DNA of 64,000 nucleotides from positions 62,001-126,000 of the forward strand of contig DASZBX010000055.1 of NCBI GenBank assembly GCA_035943635.1, in the 5' to 3' direction. This DNA comes from DASZBX01 sp035943635. GTDB lineage: Bacteria; Actinomycetota; Actinomycetes; Streptomycetales; Catenulisporaceae. The notes beneath the pieces are model-generated. The model was not told where the DNA came from. It saw nothing but the letters and a program-made list of their open reading frames with translations, and did no database searches. Position 1 is the stretch's first letter. Every line of letters begins with the position of its first letter. Shown here in pieces: positions 8,665 through 16,831 of the stretch. The translations under genes and the position numbers were made by a program.

Positions 8665-9750
8665 TCAGTCGGCCAGGGTGAGGGCCTGGAGCTGGGCCAG
8701 GGTGCCGTTGAAGTAGTCCTGGTCCCCGGGCTCCGGGCCGGAGTCCGCGAACTGCCAGAAGGTGTAGGTGTTCCAGCCGAGCGGCAGCGTGCCGGCGTTC
8801 GAGCCGTAGTCGGCGACCCAGAGCGGGACGTACGGGCCGAACCCGGCGTAGGTGTTGCCGGTGCAGGTGGTCCACCAGTCGGTCGTGCTGTAGACCAACG
8901 GGTACGTGTGCTCCTTGACCAGGTAGTCGACTACGAACGAGTAGACCCACATGGTCATCTGGGTCTTCGTCAGCCCGTAGCATTCGGCGCCGTACGGGTT
9001 GTACTCGATGTCCAGCACGCCCGGCAGGGTCTTGCCGTCGGGGGTCCAGCCGCCGCCGTGCGCGATGAAGTAGTCGGCCTGGGCGGCGCCGGTGGAGTTG
9101 CTCGGGATGGCGAAGTGGTACGCGCCGCGGATCACGCCGTTCGTGTACGCGCCGTTGTACTGGGCCGGGAAGTCCGGGTTGGTATAGTACGTGCCCTCGG
9201 TCGCCTTGGCGTAGGCGAAGTCGATCGTCTTGGAGGCGGTGGCCCAGTTGATCGTGCCCTGGTAGGAGCTGACGTCGATGCCGGGCAGCCGGTTGACGGG
9301 CGGCGTGGCGCTGCGCGGCTGGACGGCCGGGGCCGGGGCCGGGGCCGGGGCCGGGGCTGCGGCTGTGGCCGAGGGCGTCGCGGGCGCGGCGGCGGACGTC
9401 GTCGTCGGTGCGGCGGCCGCGGCCGGCGGTGCCCCCGCGGCCGGCGCGGCTTGGGCGGCCTGGGCGGACGGCGGGTTCCGGGCCAGGTGGGCGGCGATGG
9501 TCGAGCCCATGAAGTCGTCTCCGGGGTGGGTGACCGCCTCGGGGTGGACCGGGGTCTGGTACTGGCTCACCAGCCCGAGTATCGAGTCGGTGCCGGGTCC
9601 GGCCGGTGCCGGCACCGGCGGCCCGCCGGGCGCGGCGTCGGCGGCCGGCGCCGCGAGCGAGCCGGCCCCGGTGACCGCGGCCAGCGCGATACCGGTGGCC
9701 GCGATCCGCCGGAGGGCGGCGTGGAAGCTGTGTTTTCCCGTTTCTGACAT
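8665..9750 (-). CDS. Secreted GH25 lysozyme/muramidase
   Basis: 361 residues from ATG 9750, with GGTGAGGA upstream; longer frames lack a ribosome site. There is a signal peptide (RRIAATGIALAAVTGAGSLAAP...ADAA), then an Ala/Pro-rich linker of about 100 residues, including (AP) repeats encoded by ggccgg runs at 9320-9360. A GH25 domain follows: GIDVSSYQGTINW, ATEGTYY, GAYHFA, LDIEYN (catalytic acids) and YPLVYSTTDWW. GH25 enzymes cleave the beta-1,4 bond between MurNAc and GlcNAc in peptidoglycan. The likely role is wall remodelling or attack on other bacteria. Confidence 0.85.
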   Translation of the reverse strand: MSETGKHSFHAALRRIAATGIALAAVTGAGSLAAPAADAAPGGPPVPAPAGPGTDSILGLVSQYQTPVHPEAVTHPGDDFMGSTIAAHLARNPPSAQAAQAAPAAGAPPAAAAAPTTTSAAAPATPSATAAAPAPAPAPAPAVQPRSATPPVNRLPGIDVSSYQGTINWATASKTIDFAYAKATEGTYYTNPDFPAQYNGAYTNGVIRGAYHFAIPSNSTGAAQADYFIAHGGGWTPDGKTLPGVLDIEYNPYGAECYGLTKTQMTMWVYSFVVDYLVKEHTYPLVYSTTDWWTTCTGNTYAGFGPYVPLWVADYGSNAGTLPLGWNTYTFWQFADSGPEPGDQDYFNGTLAQLQALTLAD

Positions 9751-10120
9751 GGTGTCCTCACCTGAGGGTGGAGCCTCGACATGGCAATTCCACGGTACTG
9801 CAGATTTCCATAAATACCCTGCCTTGGTATCATAAGGAGCTGTTAAATGTCTAGATAAGCTGATAAGTCCCCGCCGGATTCGGCTCTCTGAGTGATTTTC
9901 GTGCGCTGTCATGCGGAGATGTTTAGGCGGTCGAAATAGCGCAAAGGAATGATGGCCGGGCCCGAATACCGGCCTGTGGGTATGTTCCGGGGAGGGGGTC
10001 TGACCGGCGGTCAGGTCGGCTCGGCCGACGAGGGGTCAGGAGCCGGGTGACGGCGTGTGGGCTGGATCCGCCCCGCCGCCGATCACCGTCCGTCGCCCCC
10101 CGGCTCCGCCTGACCCCCGC

Positions 10121-10290
10121 GGCTCACAGCCCGCAGCTATCGGTCTCCCGCCCGCCCGCGCGGCTCACAGCCCGCAGCTCTCGGTCTCCCGCCCGCCCGC
10201 GCGGCTCACAGCCCGCAGCTCTCAGCCCGCCCCCGCCCGCGCAGCCCGCAGCTCTCAGCCCGCCCCCGCCCGCCTGCCCTCCTGCCCGCC
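10121..10290. repeat. C-rich short tandem repeats in a 613-base gene-free stretch
   Basis: The stretch 9751-10363 has no supportable gene. From 10121 the unit GGCTCACAGCCCGCAGCT... recurs at 10121, 10162 and 10203 (41-base period), then a shorter 33-base unit with GCCCGCAGCTCTCAG recurs from 10211. It fades into C/G/A-only sequence up to the end of the GntR gene. The plus strand is pyrimidine/C rich. The repeat lies just downstream of the GntR gene and may be a slippage product. The part next to 9750 (AT-rich, 9780-9960) probably holds the muramidase promoter. Confidence 0.6.
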
Positions 10291-10363
10291 CGCCTGCGCA
10301 GCCCGCAGCCCGACCCCCGCAGCCCGACCCCCGCCCATCCCCGCAGCCCTCAGCCCGCAGCCC

Positions 10364-11116
10364 TCAGCCGGAGCTGGCGTCGAACCTCAGCTTGGACGTT
10401 ATCCGGTACCGGTCCCCCCGGTAGATGGAGTGCGCGAACTCGATGATCGCGCCGGTCGAATCCCTGGTCGTGCGCTCGATCAGCAGCACCGGCGCGTACA
10501 CCGGGATGTCGAGCAGGTCCGCCTGCTCCGGGTTGGTCACGGCCGGTTCGATCGTCTGGACCGCGTCGGCCGCGATCACGCCGTAGCGCTCGCGCAGCAG
10601 CTGGTAGAAGTTCCCGTTCTCCATGTCGCTCGGGGCCAGGCCGGGCACGATCCGGGCCGGCAGGTCGATCCGCTCCAGCGCCATCGGCTCGTCGTCGACC
10701 AGCCGCAGCCGGGTGATCCGCAGCACCGGGTCGGCCGCGGCCAGCTTGAGCCGGTTGGCCCGCGGCGCGCCGGCCGGGGCGGTCCGGAACAGCAGCACCT
10801 GGCTGGTCCAGTCGCCCTCGGCCGGCGGCACCGCCAGCGCGTTCGAGCTGCCGCCGGTCAGCTCCTGGCTGACCTTGTGCGGGCTGGTGAACGTGCCCCG
10901 GCCGTGCTGGCGCACCAGCAGCCCGGTCCGGGTCAGGTCCTCGATCGCGGCGCGCACGGTCGGCCGGGACACCTCCAGCCGCAGCGCGAGATCCCGCTCC
11001 GCGGGCAGCGCGGTGCCGGGGCCGGCCTGCTCGATCAGGTCGAGCAGGTGCCGACGCACCGAGTCGCGTTTGGAGGTCACCGACTGGCGGCCGGCCGCCT
11101 GGTCCACGTTCGTCAT
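10364..11116 (-). CDS. GntR/HutC-family (DasR-like) transcriptional regulator
   Basis: 250 residues. An N-terminal winged helix (PAERDLALRLEVSRPTVRAA, then LVRQHGRGTF) is followed by a UTRA ligand domain (VLRITRLRLVDDEPMALERIDLP ... FYQLLRERYGV ... LLIERTTRD). DasR-type members sense GlcN-6-phosphate or related amino sugars and repress uptake genes. Its ATG overlaps the stop of the upstream GH20 gene by four bases (ATGA), so it is translated with it. It probably controls the sugar transporter upstream through the operator at 16437. It could equally be a paralogue with another ligand. Confidence 0.85.
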   Translation of the reverse strand: MTNVDQAAGRQSVTSKRDSVRRHLLDLIEQAGPGTALPAERDLALRLEVSRPTVRAAIEDLTRTGLLVRQHGRGTFTSPHKVSQELTGGSSNALAVPPAEGDWTSQVLLFRTAPAGAPRANRLKLAAADPVLRITRLRLVDDEPMALERIDLPARIVPGLAPSDMENGNFYQLLRERYGVIAADAVQTIEPAVTNPEQADLLDIPVYAPVLLIERTTRDSTGAIIEFAHSIYRGDRYRITSKLRFDASSG

Positions 11117-12783
11117 AACTCCATGCTCTCAGCTGCGGCGGCCTGCTCGCCCGGCTTCCCGCCTGCTGCGCCGCCCGATCCGCCCTCGCGCGCGACCACG
11201 GCCAGATGTTCGCCCATTGTCAGTCCGGTCGAGCCCAGCGCCTGCGGGCTGTCCGCAACGCCCAGCAGCCGCAGCCGCCGCCAGTGCCCCTCCAGCCGCT
11301 CGCGGAACTCCGCATAGTCGCGCGGCCCGGATGACCAGGCGGTTTCCGCCAGCGCACACAGCCGCGGGTAGGTCAGGTACTGCACGTGCGCCGTGGTCGC
11401 CACGTGTTCGGTCCACAGCTGCGCCTGCGTTCCGAGCACCCCGCCGCCGGATTCGCCGGTGACCGCGGTCAGGCCGCCGGCCAGCGGGTCGAAGTCGAAG
11501 ACCTCGGGCAGGGTGACGATGAACTCGGGGTTGCCGACCGGCTCCTCGGGCCGGGTCGACTGCGGGTAGTCCAGGTAGGTCGAGCGGTGCGGGGCCATGA
11601 TCACCCGGTTGCCGCGGGCCACCGCGCGCACGCCGTGGGACGGGTCGCGCCACGCGGTGAGCACCAGGTCGGTCGGCAGGTCGGCCGACTCCCCGGCCTC
11701 GTCCCAGGCCACCGCGCGCCGGCCCTGCTTGGCCAGGAACTCGTGCATCTCGCGCAGGAACCAGCCGTGCAGCTCGGCCGGGTCGGCCAGCCCGGCCTGC
11801 GCGGCGCGCGCCTGGGCGACCTGGCCGTCGCGCCACTGCGTGGTCGGGCACTCGTCGCCGCCGATGTGCACGTGCCGGGACGGGAAGATCTCGATCGTGC
11901 GGGCCAGCACCTCGCGGCAGAAGTCCAGGGTCTCGTCCTGCACGCCGAGGATGTCCTCGCTCACCCCCCACGCCGTCCACACCGGCAGGTGCCGGTCGGG
12001 GTGGTTGCCCAGCTCGGGGTAGGCGGCCAGGATCGCGCGGGCGTGCCCGGGCATCTCGATCTCCGGGACCACCTCGACCCCGCGCGCGTCGGCGAACTCG
12101 ACCAGGCCGCGCAGCTCGCGGGCGGTGTAGTAGCCGCCGTGCGGGGTCCCGTCGAACACGTCCACGTGCCCGGCCCGCCGGCCCGGCTTGGCCGCGGGGC
12201 CGACCATGGACTCGGTCCGCCACGCCCCGATCTCGGTCAGCTTCGGCAGGCCGTCGATCTCGATCCGCCAGCCCTGGTCGTCGGTCAGGTGCAGGTGCAG
12301 CACGTTGAGCTTGTGCAGCGCCAGCTGGTCGACGAACTCGTAGAGGAACTCCAACGGCAGGAAGTGCCGGGCCACGTCCAGCAGCGCCCCGCGCCACGGC
12401 AGCCGCGGCGCGTCGGTGACCTGCACGCACGGCCAGTACCAGGACTCCGCCGACGCCTGGTCCGGGACTATGGTCTCCGGCGGAAGGAGCTGGCGCAGCG
12501 TCTGCACCCCGTGGAAGAGGCCGGCCTCGGCCGGCGCGGTGAGGGTGACCGCGTCCGGGGTGATCTCCAGCGAGTAGCCCTCCGGGTCGAGCCGGCCCGG
12601 CGCGGGATCGAGCCCGAGCGTGACGGCCGGTCCGTCGCCGGTCCGCGGCCGGCCCGGGCCGAGGTAGCCGGCCAGCAGGTCGGCGGCGCGCTCGGCCCCG
12701 GCGCCGGGCGCCAGGTGCAGGGCCGGCGGGATGGAGAACCGGCCGGGTCGCGGGTGGTACTCGGTGGGGCGGGGGATGATCAC
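11113..12783 (-). CDS. GH20 beta-N-acetylhexosaminidase
   Basis: 556 residues. There is an N-terminal GH20b-like domain, then the TIM barrel: WRGALLDVARHF, LALHKLNVLHLHLTDDQGWRIEI, and the catalytic pair HIGGDEC with Asp310-Glu311. A strip of Trp motifs follows (WDEAGE, QAQLWTEHV). GH20 enzymes release terminal GlcNAc from chitobiose, using substrate-assisted catalysis. There is no signal peptide, so it acts inside the cell on imported chito-oligosaccharides. It is followed by the regulator with a four-base overlap and preceded by the transporter genes with a 248-base gap. Confidence 0.9.
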   Translation of the reverse strand: MIIPRPTEYHPRPGRFSIPPALHLAPGAGAERAADLLAGYLGPGRPRTGDGPAVTLGLDPAPGRLDPEGYSLEITPDAVTLTAPAEAGLFHGVQTLRQLLPPETIVPDQASAESWYWPCVQVTDAPRLPWRGALLDVARHFLPLEFLYEFVDQLALHKLNVLHLHLTDDQGWRIEIDGLPKLTEIGAWRTESMVGPAAKPGRRAGHVDVFDGTPHGGYYTARELRGLVEFADARGVEVVPEIEMPGHARAILAAYPELGNHPDRHLPVWTAWGVSEDILGVQDETLDFCREVLARTIEIFPSRHVHIGGDECPTTQWRDGQVAQARAAQAGLADPAELHGWFLREMHEFLAKQGRRAVAWDEAGESADLPTDLVLTAWRDPSHGVRAVARGNRVIMAPHRSTYLDYPQSTRPEEPVGNPEFIVTLPEVFDFDPLAGGLTAVTGESGGGVLGTQAQLWTEHVATTAHVQYLTYPRLCALAETAWSSGPRDYAEFRERLEGHWRRLRLLGVADSPQALGSTGLTMGEHLAVVAREGGSGGAAGGKPGEQAAAAESMEL

Positions 12784-13031
12784 GGGTGCCTTCCAGTGCG
12801 GGTGTCGCCGGCCGGTCCGCTCCGGTCCGGCCGGATCCAGGCGTGCTGGTCCGGCCCGGTCCGCGCGGCTCGGGTCCGGGCGCTGACGGCCGATGCCGGC
12901 CAGGGCTGTGTCGTGGCTGTGGCGGGTATGGTCGTGCGAGGGCGTGGCCGGACGGCGGTCCGGCGGCGGCCAGAGGTGCGGGCGTGGAGCGGGCCGCGGG
13001 TCGGACGAACCGTCGCGCGGGCCGGTCGCGG

Positions 13032-13961
13032 TTACTCCTTGACTGCTCCGGCGGTCATCCCCTGGACGAGGTGGCGCTGGATGAACATGAAGAACACCAC
13101 CACCGGCAGTGCGAACAGGCAGGACGCCGCGATCAGGCCGCCGTAGTCCGTCCCGGTGTTCGTGCTGAACGACACCAGCCAGACCGGAAGGGTGAAGTTC
13201 GACTGGTCCTTCATCATCACATAGGCGTAAATGTAGTCATTCCACGCCGTGATGAACGCGAACACGCTGGTGGCGATCACCCCGGGCAGCACCAGCGGCA
13301 GCAGGATCCGCCAGATGATGGTCAGCCGGCCGGCGCCGTCGACCATCGCGGCCTCCTCGACCTCGACCGGCACGCCGTGCAGGAAGCCGCGCAGGACCCA
13401 GATGGTCAGCGGCAGCACCAGCGCGACGTAGGTCAGCGACAGGCCGATCAGGCTGTTGAGCAGGTTCAGGCTGCGCAGGCTCAGGAACAACGGGATCAGC
13501 AGGGCCGGCCCGGGCACCATCTGGATCACCAGGATGGAGATCAGGATGACCCGCCGCCCGCGGAACCGGAACCGGGTCAGCGCGGTCGCGGCCAGGAAGG
13601 CCACGACCATCGAGAAGAGCACCGCCGCGCAGGTCACGATCAGGCTGTTGCGCAGGTAGTCGACGAAGTTGGGCTTCTCCACCGCGTCGATGAAGTTGCC
13701 CAGGCTGAACGGGATGGGCAGGAACCGCGGCGTGGTCTGCAGGATGTCGCCGTAGGGCTTGAACGCGGTGTTCAGCATCCAGTAGATCGGGAACGCCCAG
13801 ACCGCGCAGAAGCAGACCGCCGCCACGTTCAGCCAGATCCGGCCCGCGCGCGGCTTGCGGCTGCGCGCCCGCACGATCGGGGCGGCGTCGGCGGGGACCG
13901 CGCGCGCGGGCAGGGCGCGGCCGGGCGGGTCGGCGGGGCCGGTTTGGCCGAGCGTGGTCAC
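13032..13961 (-). CDS. Carbohydrate ABC transporter permease (MalG/DasC type)
   Basis: 309 residues, six membrane spans, with the EAA loop EEAAMVDGAGRLTIIWRILLPLVLPG that docks the ATPase. The start is GTG 13961, which overlaps the stop of the upstream permease as GTGA; a longer frame runs into that permease gene and is spurious. The C-terminus ends in HLVQGMTAGAVKE, as in MalG-like proteins. It forms a heterodimer with the next permease. Confidence 0.9.
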   Translation of the reverse strand: MTTLGQTGPADPPGRALPARAVPADAAPIVRARSRKPRAGRIWLNVAAVCFCAVWAFPIYWMLNTAFKPYGDILQTTPRFLPIPFSLGNFIDAVEKPNFVDYLRNSLIVTCAAVLFSMVVAFLAATALTRFRFRGRRVILISILVIQMVPGPALLIPLFLSLRSLNLLNSLIGLSLTYVALVLPLTIWVLRGFLHGVPVEVEEAAMVDGAGRLTIIWRILLPLVLPGVIATSVFAFITAWNDYIYAYVMMKDQSNFTLPVWLVSFSTNTGTDYGGLIAASCLFALPVVVFFMFIQRHLVQGMTAGAVKE

Positions 13962-14980
13962 AGGTCTTCTCCCGAACGGACGAGTCGGCGGACGTAGAAC
14001 GCGGTCAGGGTCAGCAGCAACACGACCGAGACCACCGCGACCGCGGCCCCCTGGCCGTAGGACTCGCTGCTGAACGCGCGGATGAACGACCAGATCCCGA
14101 GGGTGGTGGTGCCCGAGTCCGGGCCGCCCTGGGTCAGGATCCAGATCTGGTTGAACACGGTGAAGTCCCAGATCACCGACATGATCAGGACCAGCAGCAG
14201 GATCGGGCGCAGGAACGGCAGGGTGACCAGCCGGAAGCTCTTCCACGCGCCGGCCCCGGCCAGCGCCGCGGTCTCGTAATACGAGCGCGGGATCTGGGAC
14301 AGCCCGGCGTAGAGGGTCAGCGCGACGAACGGCACGGATTGCCAGACCACCAGCAGCCAGACCAGGAAGAACGCCGACCCGGCGTTGGCCAGCCAGTCGT
14401 GCTGGGAGTAGTCGCCGACGATGTGGATCGAGGTCAGCAGCCAGTTCAGCACGCCGTAGACCGGCTGGAACAGCCATTCCCAGACGAGGGAGGAGGCCAC
14501 GTTCGGCACCGCCCACGCGGCGATCAGGACCAGGGTGACGGTCGTGCGCATCCGGTTGCCCAGCTTGCCGAGCATCAGCGCGACCGGCATTCCGGCGCCG
14601 AGCGTGCCGAGCACGAGGGCCGCGCAGAACAGCACGGTCCGCAGCAGGACCGGGACAAGTTGCCCGTCGTTCCAGATCGCGGTGTAGTTCGCGAACCCGA
14701 TCCAGGGCGTGGTACCGGTGAACATGGCCCGCAGGCCGTAGTCCTGCATGGAGATCATGACCAGCCGGACCAGGGGATAGCCCTGGAGCAGGATCATGAT
14801 CAGCGCCGCGGGGAGCAGCAGCATGATCGGCAGGGTGCGGGCGCGCCGGCGCCGGGCCCGGGCGGCGCGGTCCGGGCGTCGGCCCCCGCCCCGGGCCGCC
14901 GCCCCCTGCGGGGCGGCGGCGGACGGGGCGTCGGGCTGCGATCCAGCGGCGGAGGCCTGGGTCCGCAGGTTCTGAGCCAT
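13958..14980 (-). CDS. Carbohydrate ABC transporter permease (MalF/DasB type)
   Basis: 340 residues. A basic, Ala/Arg-rich cytoplasmic start (ARGGGRRPDRAARARRRR) is followed by six predicted spans and the EAA loop YYETAALAGAGAWKSFRLVTLPFLRPI. The ATG at 14980 is 11 bases after the binding-protein stop. No ATPase gene is present in the cluster; in actinomycetes such systems commonly share the MsiK ATPase encoded elsewhere. Confidence 0.9.
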   Translation of the reverse strand: MAQNLRTQASAAGSQPDAPSAAAPQGAAARGGGRRPDRAARARRRRARTLPIMLLLPAALIMILLQGYPLVRLVMISMQDYGLRAMFTGTTPWIGFANYTAIWNDGQLVPVLLRTVLFCAALVLGTLGAGMPVALMLGKLGNRMRTTVTLVLIAAWAVPNVASSLVWEWLFQPVYGVLNWLLTSIHIVGDYSQHDWLANAGSAFFLVWLLVVWQSVPFVALTLYAGLSQIPRSYYETAALAGAGAWKSFRLVTLPFLRPILLLVLIMSVIWDFTVFNQIWILTQGGPDSGTTTLGIWSFIRAFSSESYGQGAAVAVVSVVLLLTLTAFYVRRLVRSGEDL

Positions 14981-14991
14981 CGGTCCGGGTC

Positions 14992-16308
14992 TCACTGGCT
15001 CGCGTTGAGGGCTTGGTTCAGGTGCGCGTCGAAGCCCTGAGCCGCCTGCTGCGGGGTCTTGCGCCCGGTGGCGATGTCGGAGAAGAAGGTGTTGATGGTC
15101 TGGTCGCTCTCGATCGTGGCCCAGCCCGGGGTGGCCGGGGTGGCCACGCTGGTCTTCGCCGCGACCGAGAAGGCCTGGGAGGTGGCCGACAGGGTGCCGG
15201 AGGTCTGGTCGATCAGCTGGGTGGACACCGGGGTCCAGCCGTCGATCCCGACGATCGCGCTGCTCTGCACGCTGGTGCTGGTCGCCGCCTTCAGGTAGGC
15301 CAGGGCCATCGCCTGGTTCTGGCTCTTGGCCGCGATCGCCAGGTCCGAGCCGCCGAGGAACACCGGCTGGGTCTTGCCCGGGGTCGCGCTCGGGAACGGG
15401 AAGGTGCCGATCTGGTCCTTCAGCGCCGGGTTGTCCTTGAGCACCGTGTTGATGCTGGTGTCCAGGATGGTCGCGGTCTTGCCGCCGGCGAACAGGGAGG
15501 CCTGGTCCGGGGTCTTGGTGTCGGTGTTGCGCGAGGCCGCGGTCGAGTAGGTGTTCTGGAAGTTCTTCCAGGTGGCCAGGCCCTGCTGGGCGGCCGGGGA
15601 CTCCAGCGCGCCGGTCCAGGTGCCGTTGCTGTCGGTGGCCAGCTGGCCGCCGGCGTCCCAGACGAACTGCAGCGCGCCGTACCAGTACTCGCCGGGGAAG
15701 TAGAACGGGGAGAAGTCGGGGCTCGGGTTCGCCGCCTTGATCTTGTCCAGGTCGGCGGTCAGTTCCGCGTAGCTGGTCGGCGTGGCGGTGATCCCGGCCG
15801 CGCCCCAGATCTGCTTGTTGTAGATCACGGCGCGGTTGCCCGCGAACAGCGGTGCGGCGTAGACCTTGCCGCTCACGGTGGCCGGGCCGACCAGGCCGGG
15901 CAGCCAGGTCTGGCCGGAGTCCAGGCTGGCCTCGTTCGAGGTGATGTCGCTGAGCGCGCCGGCCGAGGCGAACAGCGGCACGTCGGTGTTGCCGATCTCG
16001 ATCACGTCCGGCGGGTTGTTCTGGGACAGTGCCGTGCTGATACGAGTGTTGATATTGGTCCACTCCTGTATCTGGACATTGACCTTGGCGCCGGTGGCCT
16101 TCTCGAAGGAGGCGTTGATCGCCGCCTGAGTCTGGCTGCTCAGGTCGCCGTCCATGTACCAGACGGTCAGGGTCTTGCCGGCGAACGAGGTCGGGCCGGC
16201 GCTGGCCGCCGTGGTCGCCGCGCCGCCGCCGCTGCTGCTGCTACAGGCCGACGCGCCGAGTGCGAGCGTGGCGGCGACGGCGAGCGCCGCGAGAGTACGT
16301 CTTTGCAC
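14992..16308 (-). CDS. Sugar-binding lipoprotein of the ABC transporter (DasA-like)
   Basis: 438 residues from GTG 16308, with GGAGGA upstream; the longer frame has no ribosome site. The signal peptide ends in a lipobox GASAC with Cys22, followed by a Ser/Gly/Ala/Thr linker. The mature part is a cluster-B (SBP_bac_1) fold: FAGKTLTVWYMDGD, NNPPDVIEIGNTDV, YAAPLFAGNRAVIYNKQIW, FVWDAGGQ. With the GH20 enzyme and GntR regulator, chitobiose or another amino-sugar oligomer is the likely ligand. Its promoter region carries two inverted repeats (16420-16452). Confidence 0.9.
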   Translation of the reverse strand: MQRRTLAALAVAATLALGASACSSSSGGGAATTAASAGPTSFAGKTLTVWYMDGDLSSQTQAAINASFEKATGAKVNVQIQEWTNINTRISTALSQNNPPDVIEIGNTDVPLFASAGALSDITSNEASLDSGQTWLPGLVGPATVSGKVYAAPLFAGNRAVIYNKQIWGAAGITATPTSYAELTADLDKIKAANPSPDFSPFYFPGEYWYGALQFVWDAGGQLATDSNGTWTGALESPAAQQGLATWKNFQNTYSTAASRNTDTKTPDQASLFAGGKTATILDTSINTVLKDNPALKDQIGTFPFPSATPGKTQPVFLGGSDLAIAAKSQNQAMALAYLKAATSTSVQSSAIVGIDGWTPVSTQLIDQTSGTLSATSQAFSVAAKTSVATPATPGWATIESDQTINTFFSDIATGRKTPQQAAQGFDAHLNQALNASQ

Positions 16309-16419
16309 GGTGGATCCTCCTGGAGGAAGTGCCGCGGCCCGGCCCGGAAGGGCTCTCTGGCGGGTGCTGCGCGGAGGCGGCACACTGGCCGGCGGCTGAT
16401 AGCCAGGAATGCTGGCACC

Positions 16420-16432
16420 TTACCAATGGTAA
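16420..16432. promoter_or_regulatory. Inverted repeat upstream of the sugar-binding protein gene
   Basis: TTACCA-A-TGGTAA, perfect six-base arms around one base. It lies 112 bases upstream of the binding-protein start and about 18 bases centre to centre from the DasR-like site. It may be a second half of a composite operator or a different regulator's site. Confidence 0.4.
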
Positions 16433-16436
16433 TGTC

Positions 16437-16452
16437 AATGGTTCAGACCATT
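16437..16452. promoter_or_regulatory. DasR-like (GntR/HutC) operator
   Basis: AATGGTTCAGACCATT has perfect AATGGT/ACCATT arms. Its core TGGTTCAGACCA differs at two positions from the DasR site core TGGTCTAGACCA as known from Streptomyces. It sits in the divergent region between the sugar uptake operon and the secreted hydrolase at 16832, so one regulator could control both. The gene at 10364 is the obvious candidate. Confidence 0.6.
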
Positions 16453-16569
16453 ATTTTGCCGCTGACCTCGGCATAGCTGTTGAGCTGCTAGGTAGCTGAA
16501 GATTTGTTCATCGCCGGGGGCTTGACAGTTTGCGGCTGGGGCTCCACCTTGTACTCAGCCGCTCCAAAA

Positions 16570-16586
16570 GTTGACCTGTGGTCAAC
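16570..16586. promoter_or_regulatory. Inverted repeat near the secreted hydrolase promoter
   Basis: GTTGACC-TGT-GGTCAAC, perfect seven-base arms, about 250 bases upstream of the hydrolase start. It has the look of an operator for a dimeric repressor. The arm order (GACC...GGTC) is opposite to the DasR-like site. No regulator can be assigned. Confidence 0.4.
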
Positions 16587-16596
16587 AAGGGGGCGG

Positions 16597-16637
16597 TCCT
16601 GTGCCGGACCCGGCGGCGACCCGGGCCCGGCACAGGA
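16597..16637. other. Strong hairpin in the leader of the secreted hydrolase
   Basis: TCCTGTGCCGG (16597-16607) pairs perfectly with CCGGCACAGGA (16627-16637), with a G/C-rich loop. It is about 200 bases before the start codon. It could be a terminator for transcription from the divergent side, or an attenuator or leader structure. There is no T run. Confidence 0.4.
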
Positions 16638-16831
16638 CAGCAGGACGCAGAGCTCAGATGAAAGACGGACGACTGATGCCGCAGGCCGGCGTCGGACGGC
16701 GGTCGCGGCGGTCGGCGAGAAGCCGGACGCCCGGACGCCGGGCGGCGCGGATCCTGCGGCGGACCGGGCCGGGTCGGTCCAGGCGTGCTCGTCGAAAGGC
16801 CCCAGTCCCACCTTTCTCGCAAGGAGAGTCA

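Noticed and set aside
16525..16560. TTGACA followed by T-rich sequence as a promoter for the secreted hydrolase
   Set aside because: No acceptable -10 box lies 16-18 bases downstream, and it is 300 bases from the start codon.
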